Of a DNA stretch of 64,000 nt, positions 11,065 to 21,488 are shown piece after piece (within the stretch, counting starts at the first letter, position 1; each line of letters starts with the position of its first letter). The position numbers and the translations under genes are program-made. This stretch comes from Rhizomucor pusillus. Taxonomy: Eukaryota; Mucoromycota; Mucoromycetes; Mucorales; Lichtheimiaceae. The stretch lies in assembly GCA_900175165.2 (NCBI GenBank), contig FWWN02000627.1, positions 67,036 through 131,035 of the forward strand. Direction: 5' to 3'. Below the pieces are notes generated by a model that saw only the letters and a list, made by a program, of their open reading frames with translations, searched no databases and was not told where the DNA came from.

Positions 11065-12199
11065 ATGCCTCCAAAGAAAGGTTTTGGCACTAAGCGCGAA
11101 GCAAAGACGGACAAGGAGGAGGAAGAACAGCCACCGCAGAAGAAGACAAAGGAAAAAAACGAACAAGAAGAGCAGGTGCAAGAGGAGCAGCCACCGCAGG
11201 ATGGCGGCGTCCGCCGCCGCGAAAAAACCACTGCAAAGGAAAAGCAGCAGCCTGTCGACGAGTCCAAAGGTGCAAAAGTTCTGGAAAAGGGACACATTTA
11301 CTTTTTGTATCGGCCCAAGGCAAGTAGTAGAAATATCCGAGCACACACAGTCTAAATTGACCAGTTACTCATGTATGAATTAATTTCAGATGGACACGGA
11401 GGAGGTCGAGAGTGCAGAGGATGTCCAGAGAGTATACATGCTCTTGAAGCCATACTGGCAATCGTGCTCGAGTCGAAAACCGACGCTGTTGGTTCTCGGT
11501 CGAAAGAAACTTCCAGAAGTGCAGCAACATTCTCGCTACTGGGGTTTCGTCGCGCAAGCGTCAGACAACATGGACGATATCACAGGTGCGTTCAAGGAAC
11601 ATTCTTACGAGACCAAGACACGCGGTAAACGAACTGTCCAAGCAGCTCGACCAGTGGTATGCATTAAAGATGTTTAAACTTTCGCTACTGCAGAGGATTA
11701 ATGCCAAGTGTTGCTGTTACTGAACTAGGGTGAAGGCGTATATCAGATCACAACTCACAAGGGACACTCGCATTTGGTATACATGTTGACTTTGCCAGAC
11801 GAGCCACACGACGTGCAAAAGGCTTTCAACATTGATAAGCAGGCCAGTATCGTGATCAATGTCAAGAACCCTGACAAGGGATCTCCTCCCGGCACTGGTT
11901 TGCCAACCAAGCAGAAAGCCGAGTTCCCCGAGGAGCTCATGAAGACTTTTATGGACCGTCGCTTCACGCCCTTGGAAACTTCAGAGTATCTGAACTACAA
12001 CAACTGCCAGCTTGTGCTCGTTGGTGGCACCGAAGATGTTAAGGGAGAACTTGGCAAAGTCGGTCAAGAGCTGGAAAAGATGGAGAAAGAGGACGAAGAA
12101 CAAATCAAGCACGTTGGTGTGGACAAGAAAGTATTTGATGATTTGGAACTCGAGCAGAAGCAGAATCCGGTAGAGCCCTTGAAAGGCAATTGGGCTTAA
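11065..12199 (+). CDS. Conserved fungal protein of unknown function, Lys/Glu-rich N-terminus
   Basis: Exons 11065-11319, 11390-11656 and 11729-12199 give 330 aa. Residues 1-70 are a low-complexity basic/acidic tail (MPPKKGFGTKREAK...), reminiscent of nuclear proteins. The folded part starts at GHIYFLYRPK and continues with VQRVYMLLKPYW, LLVLGRKKLP, YWGFVAQ, TRGKRTVQAARPVGEGVYQI, HKGHSHLVYMLTLP and LETSEYLNYNNCQLVLVGG; I believe this is a fungus-wide uncharacterised family, but I cannot assign a function. The C-terminus is a charged coiled-coil-like segment. Intron 1 (11320-11389) has a GCAAGT donor; the GT at 11324 would put exon 2 out of frame. Confidence 0.85.
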
Positions 12200-12282
12200 G
12201 AATAGCAGCAAGCTACACTTTACAACATAGTTTGGATAATCGAACAATAAACGAACGCGCACAGATTTTGTTTGTGATGTCA

Positions 12283-13437
12283 TTACGACGGAAGCTTTAC
12301 TTCGAAACGCCATAGATCTCTTGCACAAAATACATCACCATCTCTATCAGAACCTAGCTCTTTAACGGCTAACTGACGGATTTCCTCCATCACATCCGCG
12401 CCTTCCTCGTTGCCTTTGTATCGCGAACTGAAATGCGTCATCAAAAGTTTCTTGGCACCTATTTTCTTTGCAAAGGCTGCGGCCATCTGCGGCGTCGAGT
12501 GGCCGTGCTCGCGCGCACGCTGCTCGACCTCCTCAAAGGTGGGTGGTTCGCGTGCGCCTTCAATGTCTAGCCGTGTTAATGCGTTGGTGGCTTCATGGAT
12601 AAGGATATCTGGCGCATCGGAGCACAAGTCTATCATGCTGGAAGGATCATATGTATCGCCAAGGATGACTAATTCTCGGCCAGGCCGGCGACCCGGTGGT
12701 TCAAGGATACTGCCATCTGGCAATGTTATTGGTTCGTCTTTTCTTTGCAGCTGGCCAAGTATCGCCATGGGGCTCTTGTATCCCATCTGTCTCAAGGCAT
12801 CCGCATTCCTTTCGATCATGGGCTTTACTGTATTCGGATCCAATTTGCCTGGTACATCTGGTTCCCGCACCAGATATCCAAGAGAAGGTATAGAATGTAA
12901 GATGGGAGCTGCAAGAACTGTCCAGTGCGTGCCGTCTGGTCTTCTGATAGGTATAGTGAATCGGCTATCTTGCATGTAAACATTGCTGCCAGGTAGCTCA
13001 TCTGGGTGCAGATCATAGCTGCTATCATCTCGAGCTGCCTCGTCTCCATCCATCAATAGCTCGTGAACACGATAGTGGCGCCCTAATCTTGAATATGTGG
13101 ATTTGAGGGCTGTGCGTAGCCAGTGGCGCAGGGGTCGCGGGCCGTACACCTCTATAGGCGATTCATGCTGCGTACGGTTCGGGTTTAGGTTCTCTGACAT
13201 TGTACACAAGAGCGGTGGCAGTCCAAAGCAGTGATCGCCGTGCATATGTGTGATGAAAACAGCACTGATCCTGCTCATTTTTAGATCGCTCTTTTGCAAC
13301 TGATGTTGCGTAGCTTCGCCTGCATCGAACAACCAAATGTCGCCATTTGATCGCAGTGCTATGGACTGATGATTCCGCGTTGCGCTTGGCTGAGCGCTGC
13401 CTGTGCCCAGAAACGTGATATCCATCGGTGCCACCAT
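12283..13437 (-). CDS. Ribonuclease Z (tRNase Z, short ELAC1-type)
   Basis: Endonuclease that removes the 3' trailer from precursor tRNAs. This intronless frame of 384 aa is the size of the short tRNase Z class rather than the ~800 aa long form usual in ascomycetes. The metallo-beta-lactamase core is complete: FLGTGSAQPS at the N-terminus, THMHGDH (HxHxDH) near residue 67, a LGDTYD motif, HEAT near 280 and LMTHFSSRY near the C-terminus. The start could be the ATG at 13437 or the internal ATG at 13425 (MDITFLG), which fits the family N-terminus better. No targeting peptide is obvious, so nuclear or cytosolic action is likely. Confidence 0.95.
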   Translation of the reverse strand: MVAPMDITFLGTGSAQPSATRNHQSIALRSNGDIWLFDAGEATQHQLQKSDLKMSRISAVFITHMHGDHCFGLPPLLCTMSENLNPNRTQHESPIEVYGPRPLRHWLRTALKSTYSRLGRHYRVHELLMDGDEAARDDSSYDLHPDELPGSNVYMQDSRFTIPIRRPDGTHWTVLAAPILHSIPSLGYLVREPDVPGKLDPNTVKPMIERNADALRQMGYKSPMAILGQLQRKDEPITLPDGSILEPPGRRPGRELVILGDTYDPSSMIDLCSDAPDILIHEATNALTRLDIEGAREPPTFEEVEQRAREHGHSTPQMAAAFAKKIGAKKLLMTHFSSRYKGNEEGADVMEEIRQLAVKELGSDRDGDVFCARDLWRFEVKLPS

Positions 13438-13870
13438 GATGAAATGATTAGATGAACAGTGGGCGCAGATATATCGACTGGCAGTTTTGTATTTATTCGA
13501 TCGTTACAGTTGTTCCCAGGGAAGAAGAAAAAAAAATATAAATATCTGTGCACGGCCGTCATTGCTTTGTTTCAGAGCAATATCAGAACAAAAAAAAAGT
13601 TTAGCATGATCACTCTTATAAATCCCTTTTCAATGTATAGAATTGTTTTTGACAGTTGAGCTGCTGCTGCATGCTATCTTTAAAGAACGTGATCTGGCAC
13701 TTCTTTTTTTGGGAGTAAAAAATCGTCGATGCTGCTGGAGGGAGGACATTGACGAAATCGAATGGCGCGCAGCTTGGCTGGGTTGCGACGCTGACCATCG
13801 ACGACCAAAATTGGTGTCTGCCCCGCGTGGTCCGGTCTTTCTCACCTTATACATCTCGTGCACACATACA
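13438..13870. promoter_or_regulatory. Divergent promoter of RNase Z and tropomyosin B
   Basis: 433 bp of AT-rich sequence with several A/T homopolymers between two divergent starts. Short frames here lack protein-like content. Confidence 0.5.
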
Positions 13871-14366
13871 ATGGAGAAATTCAAAGAGGTACGGCATCAG
13901 GCGTTTCAAACTTGCAGATGACCAGCCGTATACTTAAGGTTTGCGTGTGTAGAAACTTAACAATCTTCGAACTGAGGCCGATGAGGCTACTGCACGCGCT
14001 GATGAGCTTGAAGCCACTGTGAAGCAGCTTGAAGCTGAGCACACTGCCAAGGACCACGAGCTCTTGTCGCTCCAAATTCGAGTCAAGAACCTTGAGGAGA
14101 CTCTTGAAAAGACTGAAGCCAAGCTCAAGGAGATGTCTACCAAGTAAGATAATCAGGAGCAAAAGGTGTGGTGACGGGCAGTTAACACTCAGGGGCACTC
14201 TAGGTTCAACGAAGCCGACTTGAAGGCTGAAGAGAATGAACGAAAAGTAAACTCTTTGGAAGCCGAGATTGCTGAAAAGGAACAGCTGCACGAAGAACTG
14301 CTTGAAAAGTACAACGCCGCCAAGGCAGAGTTGGATGAACTTGGACGCCAGTTTGATGAATTGTAG
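13871..14366 (+). CDS. Tropomyosin B (short, 123 aa)
   Basis: Second tropomyosin. Exons 13871-13888 (MEKFKE), 13953-14143 and 14204-14366 give 123 aa. It aligns with tropomyosin A over both ends (LRTEADEATARADELEATV; KFNEADLKAEENERKV; end ELGRQFDEL) and shares its intron positions and phases and its 163-nt last exon. Exon 2 is 191 nt rather than 305 nt, a loss of exactly 114 nt or 38 codons, one actin-binding-period-sized block. Being heptad-perfect at both ends, it should still form a coiled coil that spans fewer actin subunits (inference). It converges with TVP18, with 60 bp between stops. Confidence 0.93.
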
Positions 14367-14426
14367 TTTGGTTAAATATCTTATCATGACTCTCTTTTTA
14401 TTTTACATATTTGAAAATTCCTTTAT

Positions 14427-15290
14427 TCACACGACATTGTCTACTCCTGTGCCTCCAAGTATTTTGGTACTCGCGTGTGGTTGCTGCTTGACTGCGGCGA
14501 TGCCTATCGGTGTAAAGTACATCGTCAGCTTTCTTCTTATCTTTGGTGGGTTGCACGTGAAAGATACTTGCCATAGCAGATGGCTGCAAGCAACAGCGTG
14601 ACAGCAGCGGCAATGAGAGACGTGGTATTGATCAGATTGGAGAGGAACATGACCACTGCAAAGCTGATGAAAGTCATGATATATCTTTCAGTCCAGGTGA
14701 TGCATATTCTGTCCTGCCTTTTACTTACACGAGGTACAATGCAGCTCTCAGGTATGAATTTTCAAATGTGGCCACAAAGTTATCGCTATATGCGCAAAGT
14801 CGTCAAGCAGACTGTCATCAAGAACAGACGTATTTTGAGTGTTTACTTACAATTTTGGGCTGGTTGGACAGAACTATGTACAAATGCGTTGAGCGACCGC
14901 GTTCATTCATTCATTGTTAGCACTCCTTACCTTTGTGCATAATGGTACTTCCACAAACACCAGGATAAAAGCAAACACCCTTAGTTATGTTGCATATTCA
15001 GCTTAATAATCTGATCCATGCTTCAGTTGCTGTCACTATTTACCATCCAATAATTGAAAAGATGATGTTCGATACCAATGAAACAACGCCCAAAACGACG
15101 AGCACTGCAGTCGTTTAAGTATTTGCATATCTAAGAGTTTGATTCCAATACTTACAAATAATAGAAATAATACCAAACCTGGCGAGAATAGCGCTGTTTA
15201 GAGTGCAAGTGCATAATTAATATTGCTTCAGCCTTACCACTGCGCGTAAAGCGAAAAGTTTCGCGATGCAAATTCGTCAATGATTCCCAT
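14427..15290 (-). CDS. TVP18: Golgi membrane protein TVP18
   Basis: Eight exons, 15290-15238, 15193-15156, 15104-15044, 14979-14931, 14873-14851, 14785-14729, 14663-14572 and 14503-14427, give 149 aa. Four hydrophobic segments are seen: ARFGIISIILLVVLGVVSLV, WVFAFILVFVEVPLC, LRAALYLVFAVVMFLS and TTSLIAAAVTLLLAAICYG. The family signatures FCPTSPKFDNFVATF and the C-terminal LGGTGVDNVV are recovered only with the 23-nt exon 14873-14851 and the last exon. Yeast Tvp18 is a Golgi tetraspan protein of the Cg6151-P (Flower) family in late Golgi vesicle traffic. The last intron, 14504-14571, has a GCAAGT donor. Without it the protein would end in an unrelated SRATHQR tail. Confidence 0.9.
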
Positions 15291-15840
15291 TGTTTGCTAG
15301 AGGAAGGATCGTTGAAAGGAGAAAGAGAACAACGCTGGGCTGGGTGTTACAAAATGAACTCTTATTATTTCTTTCGACAGCAACCAAATATGGCGACGCA
15401 TACAAATATACAATTTGAACAATGGCAACAACAAAATCTTGGCACAACAGCTGAGCAGACCATCAATGATGCCAAGGACTATGCTAGAGCTGCTCTCGGT
15501 GCTGCTGGATGATAATATGTAGGTCACACAATGCCGCGTTATCCCTATGATTATTATCGGCGCTGATGACGACAGGAGAAGCTTGGCAGAACTGATACTC
15601 GACACAATTGCTGGCATGTTGCCATGTTTATTTGCAAAGAACTCGTAAGACAGTTGCACTGGGTGATAATCCAAATGAAAGGAGGGTCAAAAATGCCTCA
15701 CGTATGCGCATCTTGTGCTGCTGAGTTGCGCGACTTTGTGTGTGTGCGGGTGGCGGCTTTTTTGCCACCTCTCTCATCCCCGAGCTGCACCACCGACCAA
15801 CGACGCTCTTTTTCCTTCTCCAGGATTCTTTTTCTTCGCA
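15291..15840. other. Spacer with one weak small frame
   Basis: An ATG at about 15390 opens a 40-codon frame (MATHTNIQFEQWQQQNLG..., stop at 15512) that could be one exon of a small gene, but no convincing partner exon or family was found. The rest is promoter sequence for the genes on either side. Confidence 0.3.
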
Positions 15841-16267
15841 ATGGCTCGTGGTGCGCAAAAGGAACAGGCAAGGTCAGCAACACGCATTCCACCAGCGCTA
15901 CCGTCATTGTCTCACCCTAAGCTTCAGGCAACGTGCACAAAAGGAAGCTGCTAAGCGAAAGGAACCCAAGTCGCAGCTCGCAGCTCGCGCAGCTGGTTTG
16001 ACTGTACGTTTGCCCTCGACTCATCTGTGCCAAAATTGCTCACTCACTCTATCTCTGATTTATCACTCCAGATTAAGTGCCCTAAATGCCTTATTGGTAT
16101 GCCGGCTTACACCCAGTTCGTGCAGCATATGACGGTAAGCAAGGATTGTTCAAGATGTATCACCCTGGTGTTCTTTTTAGACTTGAGTTGCTGATTGATG
16201 TGTGGATATACGGTAGGCCAAGCATCCAAAGGAACCTATCCCGCCTGAGAGCACCTTCAAGTCATGA
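15841..16267 (+). CDS. Small zinc-finger protein of the At2g23090/4F5-like family
   Basis: Exons 15841-15872, 15928-16003, 16072-16134 and 16217-16267 give 73 aa. The N-terminus MARGAQKEQARQRAQKEAAK is the basic SERF/4F5-like tail. A single C2H2 finger follows: IKCPKCLIGMPAYTQFVQHM with the last His in the AKHPKEPIPPE tail. Proteins of this family are small, conserved from plants to animals and poorly understood, probably nucleic-acid binding. Introns are GT-AG and the last is the longest (82 nt). Its tiny exons explain why no single long frame covers it. Confidence 0.9.
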
Positions 16268-16679
16268 CAAGGCTGTGCGTGTTTTCTTTTCTACATATCT
16301 GTCTGTCTGTCTTTCTCTGTGTCTCCGTGTGTTGCTTTCTATCTTGACTAATTCTTTACCAATTCTGATCTATATTTACCCTTTAAGAGCTAATGTTTCA
16401 CATGTCATGTAGTGTATGTGTGAGTGTATACGCGACAGAGAAAACAGGCTAACTGTGCAAGATTGCTATTAAAATTGTGCGAACAAGATGTAAGCGATAT
16501 ATCTCTTTATTATGTTAGTGATATAGGTGTATATACATTATATACCCGAAAAACCAAGGCGGTAATTCCTCGATATACCCAACTGCTTTTTCATCGCTCC
16601 AGACAGAGATTAAAGCAATAAAGGCTTAAACATTTTCGGTTCCTGAAAGAAAAATGCAGGCCCGGTTTCTCTTCATCAT

Positions 16680-17332
16680 ATGCTAAGTTGCTGCTTCCCT
16701 AGCCAGTGCCCTTTCTGCGACGTGAGAGTCGAAAATGGCTTCAAAGTCGTCTTTGAGGTATCCATAGTAACTAACCCACAAACTTGTTCTGCCTGTTGAC
16801 CTAAAGCTGAACTAATTCATTCGGGTAGGATGAGGAGCTCATTGCTTTTCACGATCGATCGCCGGCTGCAAAGCTTCATGTGCTTGTTATACCGAGAAAG
16901 CACATAAGAAATGTAAAGAGTCTGGATAGCAACCACGTTACTCTGCGTAAGTAGTCGAGAACTTGACGACAGGTTCGAAAAAGGAGGTTCCTTTCTTTGC
17001 TTACATGCCAAGCAGTTGAGAATATGATATCTCTCGGACGTAAATTGCTTACAGAGAATGGATTTGACCCTAACGACGGCAAACAGGCCCGGTAAGTTGG
17101 AGGGGAAATACTTGATTTATCACTGACGTTGTTGCTGATCTGGTATAATTATCCTGTCAGCATTGGTTTCCACGTTCCTCCGTTCAACTCTGTGGACCAC
17201 TTGCACATGCATGTTCTTGGCTTACCATTTAAGAACTCTTTTCGTAAACTTAAATATACCCCTGGATATCCCTGGTATGCGAACGCAGCTGATGTGCTCG
17301 AACGGCTTCGCCATGGAATGAGCCCGGTTTGA
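16680..17332 (+). CDS. HIT-family nucleotide hydrolase (HINT3/aprataxin-like fold)
   Basis: Exons 16680-16757, 16829-16946, 17016-17091 and 17161-17332 give 147 aa. The N-terminal MLSCCFPSQCPFCDVR holds a CPFC pair typical of zinc-linked HIT proteins, followed by FHDRSPAAKLHVLVIPRKHI. The catalytic histidine triad is VDHLHMHVLGLP near residue 112 (H-x-H-x-H; the middle nucleophile is conserved). The C-terminal tail ends LERLRHGMSPV. Such enzymes hydrolyse adenylated or phosphoramidate nucleotides. Between exons 2 and 3, a 69-nt intron is chosen because it gives NHVTLLENMISLGRKLL without a stop. The start at 16680 is the first ATG in frame after an upstream stop. Confidence 0.9.
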
Positions 17333-18459
17333 TCGATCTAGACATCCAACAGTGCCTGCGATATACCTCCTCTGTCTGTACAACGAATGTAACACTATTT
17401 GCTGTCTATTGTTGTTTAGGTAGCATTTAAGCTTAACCGATTTCATAAACATCCCACTTCTCTTGCTTATTCTTCAAGCATCTTGTTCACAACTTGTACG
17501 TATATTATTGTCGAATTTAGACACCTGCGCTCGCTTGTTTCGGAAACACATTTCAATCCACGTTCGTCTTTCTATTGTTGCAATAAACGTTTTCATTACA
17601 AGGTTGTATTGCTTTGTACATAGATGGTTACTTTCCATGCATTTCATTATCATTGATCGGCCCTTTCAAAGTATGCAGAAATGAAAGCAAGCACTTGACT
17701 CGAGAGTGTCGTCATTGATTTTGCAATATCAGAGGACAGCCTGCTTTTTGTTGATGATTGCGCCCTGAAATTCTCACCATAATCAGTAGATGTCAAAGAA
17801 TGTGGGATGTCGCGTCGTAACTGCCAATAATTCGGAGCTTAGCTATTGCCGCTGCTTGGCTGGTGTGATGATGTGAATATCCAGAAGAGACAATCTGTTT
17901 GCATCGCAAAGAGCTCGCGTTCAGGCACGTTGTTCCTGCTCTCTCATGATATCACAAAGAACCATATCTTTTATTCACGCTCGCGATACCTCCCGCTCCT
18001 TTTTTGGATGTAATTTCGGATGTTCGATATTTTCGACTGGTTAATTATTTTGCTTGAGTCTTCGCGACGATGATGAATATTAACGTACGTTTCTGCTTGC
18101 ATCGATCCAGATAATAGTCCCTTGGCATGCCTGGGACAGGTGGTAGAGAGAGAGTTGTGTGACGTATACATCTTGAGATCTCGACCCCAACCCCAGAAAG
18201 AAGTCTCCTCCTGCTCCTTGAGCGAAGGTCATGAGCCTTTCCGCAAATGGATGACCCCGCTCGCTGCGTGATGCTGTGCCTTGAACCGGACTTTTGACAA
18301 TTCTTCACACTTTCCTCTGGTTTCTTTCCGTTCTTTTCCCTTTGCACTACAAAGCTTCTTTCCTGTTATTATTATTATTCTTTTTATTACCGACCACCAA
18401 CACGTATTACTAGCGCGCCACACGTTATACTCTCTCTCCCTCTCCCTCTCTCTCTCTCT
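17333..18459. other. Long intergenic region before the kinase gene
   Basis: 1.1 kb without a supported gene. The last 40 bp before the kinase ATG (about 18429-18459) are an almost pure CT tract (tctctctccctctccctctc and on), typical of fungal promoters and leaders. Frames at 18045-18347 look random. Confidence 0.5.
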
Positions 18460-20382
18460 ATGTTTGACCAGCTCAAGAGCTTACTTCGTCGCGGCAGCAG
18501 TAAACCGCACATTCCAACGTCGCCAACGTCTCCAGCAACCCGGCACGATGAATCTCCAAAGACGTCCCCTGAGCAGACCCGGGAACGACTTCCTTCACTC
18601 CGGGGCTTGGAACGGTATCAGCTGCTCGCAAAGCTAGGAGAGTAAGTACTAGTCACAGGCTCTTGTGTCATCGACGCACGCACGGCATAAGATGGCTGAC
18701 TATATGTACCTATTTTTTTCATTGCGACAACAGCGGCGCCTTCTCGAATGTCTACAAGGCACTCGACCTCGAGACAAAGAACATCGTTGCTGTTAAGGCG
18801 GTGCGAAAACTGGAACTCTCGCAGACTCAGGCAAGTAAAACGAAAGCGAACCACACATCACGTAGTTCTGACTAGTGAAGAACAATAGAAAGCTAGTGTT
18901 CTCAAAGAAGTGCAACTCATGCGGACTATTGATCATCCGTCCATTGTGAAATTGTATGGATTTATCGAGACAGTAGAGGTACCGTGACAACGAGGGGAGT
19001 TCAGACTGTCACAGGGACCAGCATCCTTACCTTGCATTGCCAATAGCATTATTTTCTTATATTAGAACTCTGCGAAGGCGGCGAGCTGTTCCACCGCATC
19101 GTCAAGTTGACATACTTTAGCGAAGATTTATCCCGTCACTGCATCCGCCAAGTCGCGGAAGGAATCCGGTACCTGCACGAAGAAAAGGGCATTGTACACA
19201 GGTCAGTGATCTAGGACAAGGGGTCGTTCTTTTCCTTTTTTGGAGCTACTGCTAACATTTCGAGCTATACTCGTGGTTCTAAACAGAGATATCAAGCCAG
19301 AGAACTTGTTGTTCGAGCCTATACCATTCATGAAACGCGTTTCCCCACTGCCACCACAGCAACCGATTGACGGAGACGAACCAAAAGAGGATGAAGGCGA
19401 GTTCGTACACGGCGTAGGCGGAGGAGGTGTAGGACAAGTCAAAATATGTGATCTAGGCTTGTCGAAACAAATATGGAATCAGCAGACCATGACACCGTGT
19501 GGAACAGTGGGGTACACGGCACCCGAGATCGTAAAGGACGAACGATATTCCAAATCGGTGGACATGTGGGCGCTCGGATGCGTGCTCTATACCCTTCTGT
19601 GCGGCTTTCCGCCGTTCTACGACGAAAATATCCAGACACTAACGGAAAAGGTCGCAAGAGGACAATATACCTTTCTGAGCCCATGGTGGGATACCATTTC
19701 GGATGGAGCAAAGGATCTGATCTCCCATCTGTTATGCATTGATCCTGATGAGCGCTATACCATTGATCAGTTTTTCCAGCACCCCTGGATGGCTGAGAGC
19801 AACAAAAGTGTAGATGGAAGCGAGACGACCTGCACAACCGTTACTATGACTACCGATTTAGACGAGCCCCTTGCACCCGCACAACCTCGCAATATTCCCA
19901 ACGCCGTACCAGATGAAAATCGACGCAAGGATTTATACTCACCAGGCATTGCATCCATGAAGGAGATGTTTGATGTGTCCTATGCGGTGCAACGAATTAC
20001 AGAAGAAAAGAAGGCTCGCAAGAAAGTAACTTCACGGCATGGATGGGGCCAAATTTTAAACGGCAACGGAGACGGCGGCGATGACGAAAACGACCAGCAG
20101 ATGCTTGAACAAAGATTTCTGCGCACTAGTGTGGTTGATTCTGTGCCTCAAGATGAGCATCTGGATATCGTTCGGACACAGCTGGAAAGAACGCTTTGCG
20201 TGGATACCAAAGAGCCAGAACTCGTGCCGCCACCGTCGCAAGAAGATACAAACAAGCTCTTGGCCAAGGCAGCCAAGAAATCCAAGCCAGTTTTTGCGTT
20301 AAGCATGGATCATGCGACGTTGCTCGGACGACGACGTACCAGATCGAACGTCAGCCCGCTGGATCGGGATCCTCGAGAATAA
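18460..20382 (+). CDS. CAMK-type Ser/Thr kinase, Rck2/Srk1-like
   Basis: Exons 18460-18641, 18734-18830, 18889-18978, 19047-19201 and 19287-20382 give 539 aa. The kinase domain starts at [16 protein letters not shown] (Gly loop, about 54-69); it has VAVKAV (Lys), [37 protein letters not shown] (catalytic loop), VKICDLGLS (DLG in place of DFG) and [10 protein letters not shown] (APE). Between the catalytic and DLG motifs sits an acidic, Gly-rich insert of about 40 residues. The architecture and the FEPIPF stretch match S. cerevisiae Rck2 and S. pombe Srk1, kinases activated by the stress MAPK Hog1/Sty1. The C-terminal region (about 340-539) is where such kinases bind the MAPK. Intron 2 (18831-18888) has a GCAAGT donor. 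The alternative GT at 18835 either meets a stop or adds an odd residue. Confidence 0.92.
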
Positions 20383-21488
20383 GAAATTGACTCTTCTACT
20401 CACATACGCGCACACACGCGGATTTACATATATCTACACGTTACTTTCATTCGTTTTATTCTCCTGCAGAGTGTTCTCTTTTTTTGGATACTATACTCCT
20501 TCCTTCCTCACTCTCCCACCCACTAACTCTCCCTCTTTCTCACTCTCTCTCCCCCATCGTTTTTCTCTCTCTTGTCTTTCTTTTTGATAATAATAGTGTA
20601 CATTCCATATTGCTTGTAGATAGATCGATTGTGATAGGCAAAAAGAAAACATATACTCTTTTGCAACTTTAAATGAAATACATGAATACACTCTTCATGC
20701 ATTTGATTTTATAGTTTTTGGATCCTACACTACTCTCGATGCCTGCAATATGGTTTTCACAACGATGATCCAATAAAAATAATGGATCGAGATCTACATT
20801 TTCATTGTTGATTCGCATACAGGTTGCATCATTTGTATATCATACATACGATCATCCATCGACTACGTACATGTCGTCACTGTAACCATCTTTGGAAATA
20901 ATAACTGCTTCCTCGTAGGAATCGAATGTTCTCCCTTCGTTTCTGTGGCGTTCGTTACGTTGAATTCTTTCGAAAACTCTTTATGTATCTAGATCGCAAG
21001 CAATAGATACAAGATTTTCCCGGAAATTGAAAATAGTGTACTTGGATAGCAGAGTAGTAAATGTCATCTAACGGCGGAAAAAGAATAGTCCAAGTCTACG
21101 AACCGCCAATAACAGGAATCCTTTGGAAAGCAAAGAACTTATGCAGTCTGCTCCAGAGCTACTGGACTACTTACAGGACCGATCTTTCCCCCTTTTCTTT
21201 ATCTTTCCTGCGCTGTTTTCATGCTATTAGTGTCTGCCACAACGCCCGGGAGGGGGAGGAGGAGGAGGAGCGGATGTTGTGCTGTCTGGGCAGGCGTTGT
21301 TCAATTAATGGAATTGTATCCGCGCAAATTCAAATTCAAGATTCAAAGCTGACTCTCAATTTCTGGAAGCTGTCCTTTCGTTTCTCTTCCCCTTTCCATT
21401 ATTCCAAAGGAACACATCCTTTGGTGTTTGATTCTTTTTATTTCTCCTCCTTCTATACCCTTATTATTATTTCAAATTATTGTCAATC
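20383..21488. other. Kinase 3' region and ING-gene promoter
   Basis: 1.1 kb without a supported gene. It has pyrimidine-rich tracts at about 20500-20580 (3' UTR of the kinase) and AT-rich sequence. The frame starting at 21061 has no protein-like features. Confidence 0.5.
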
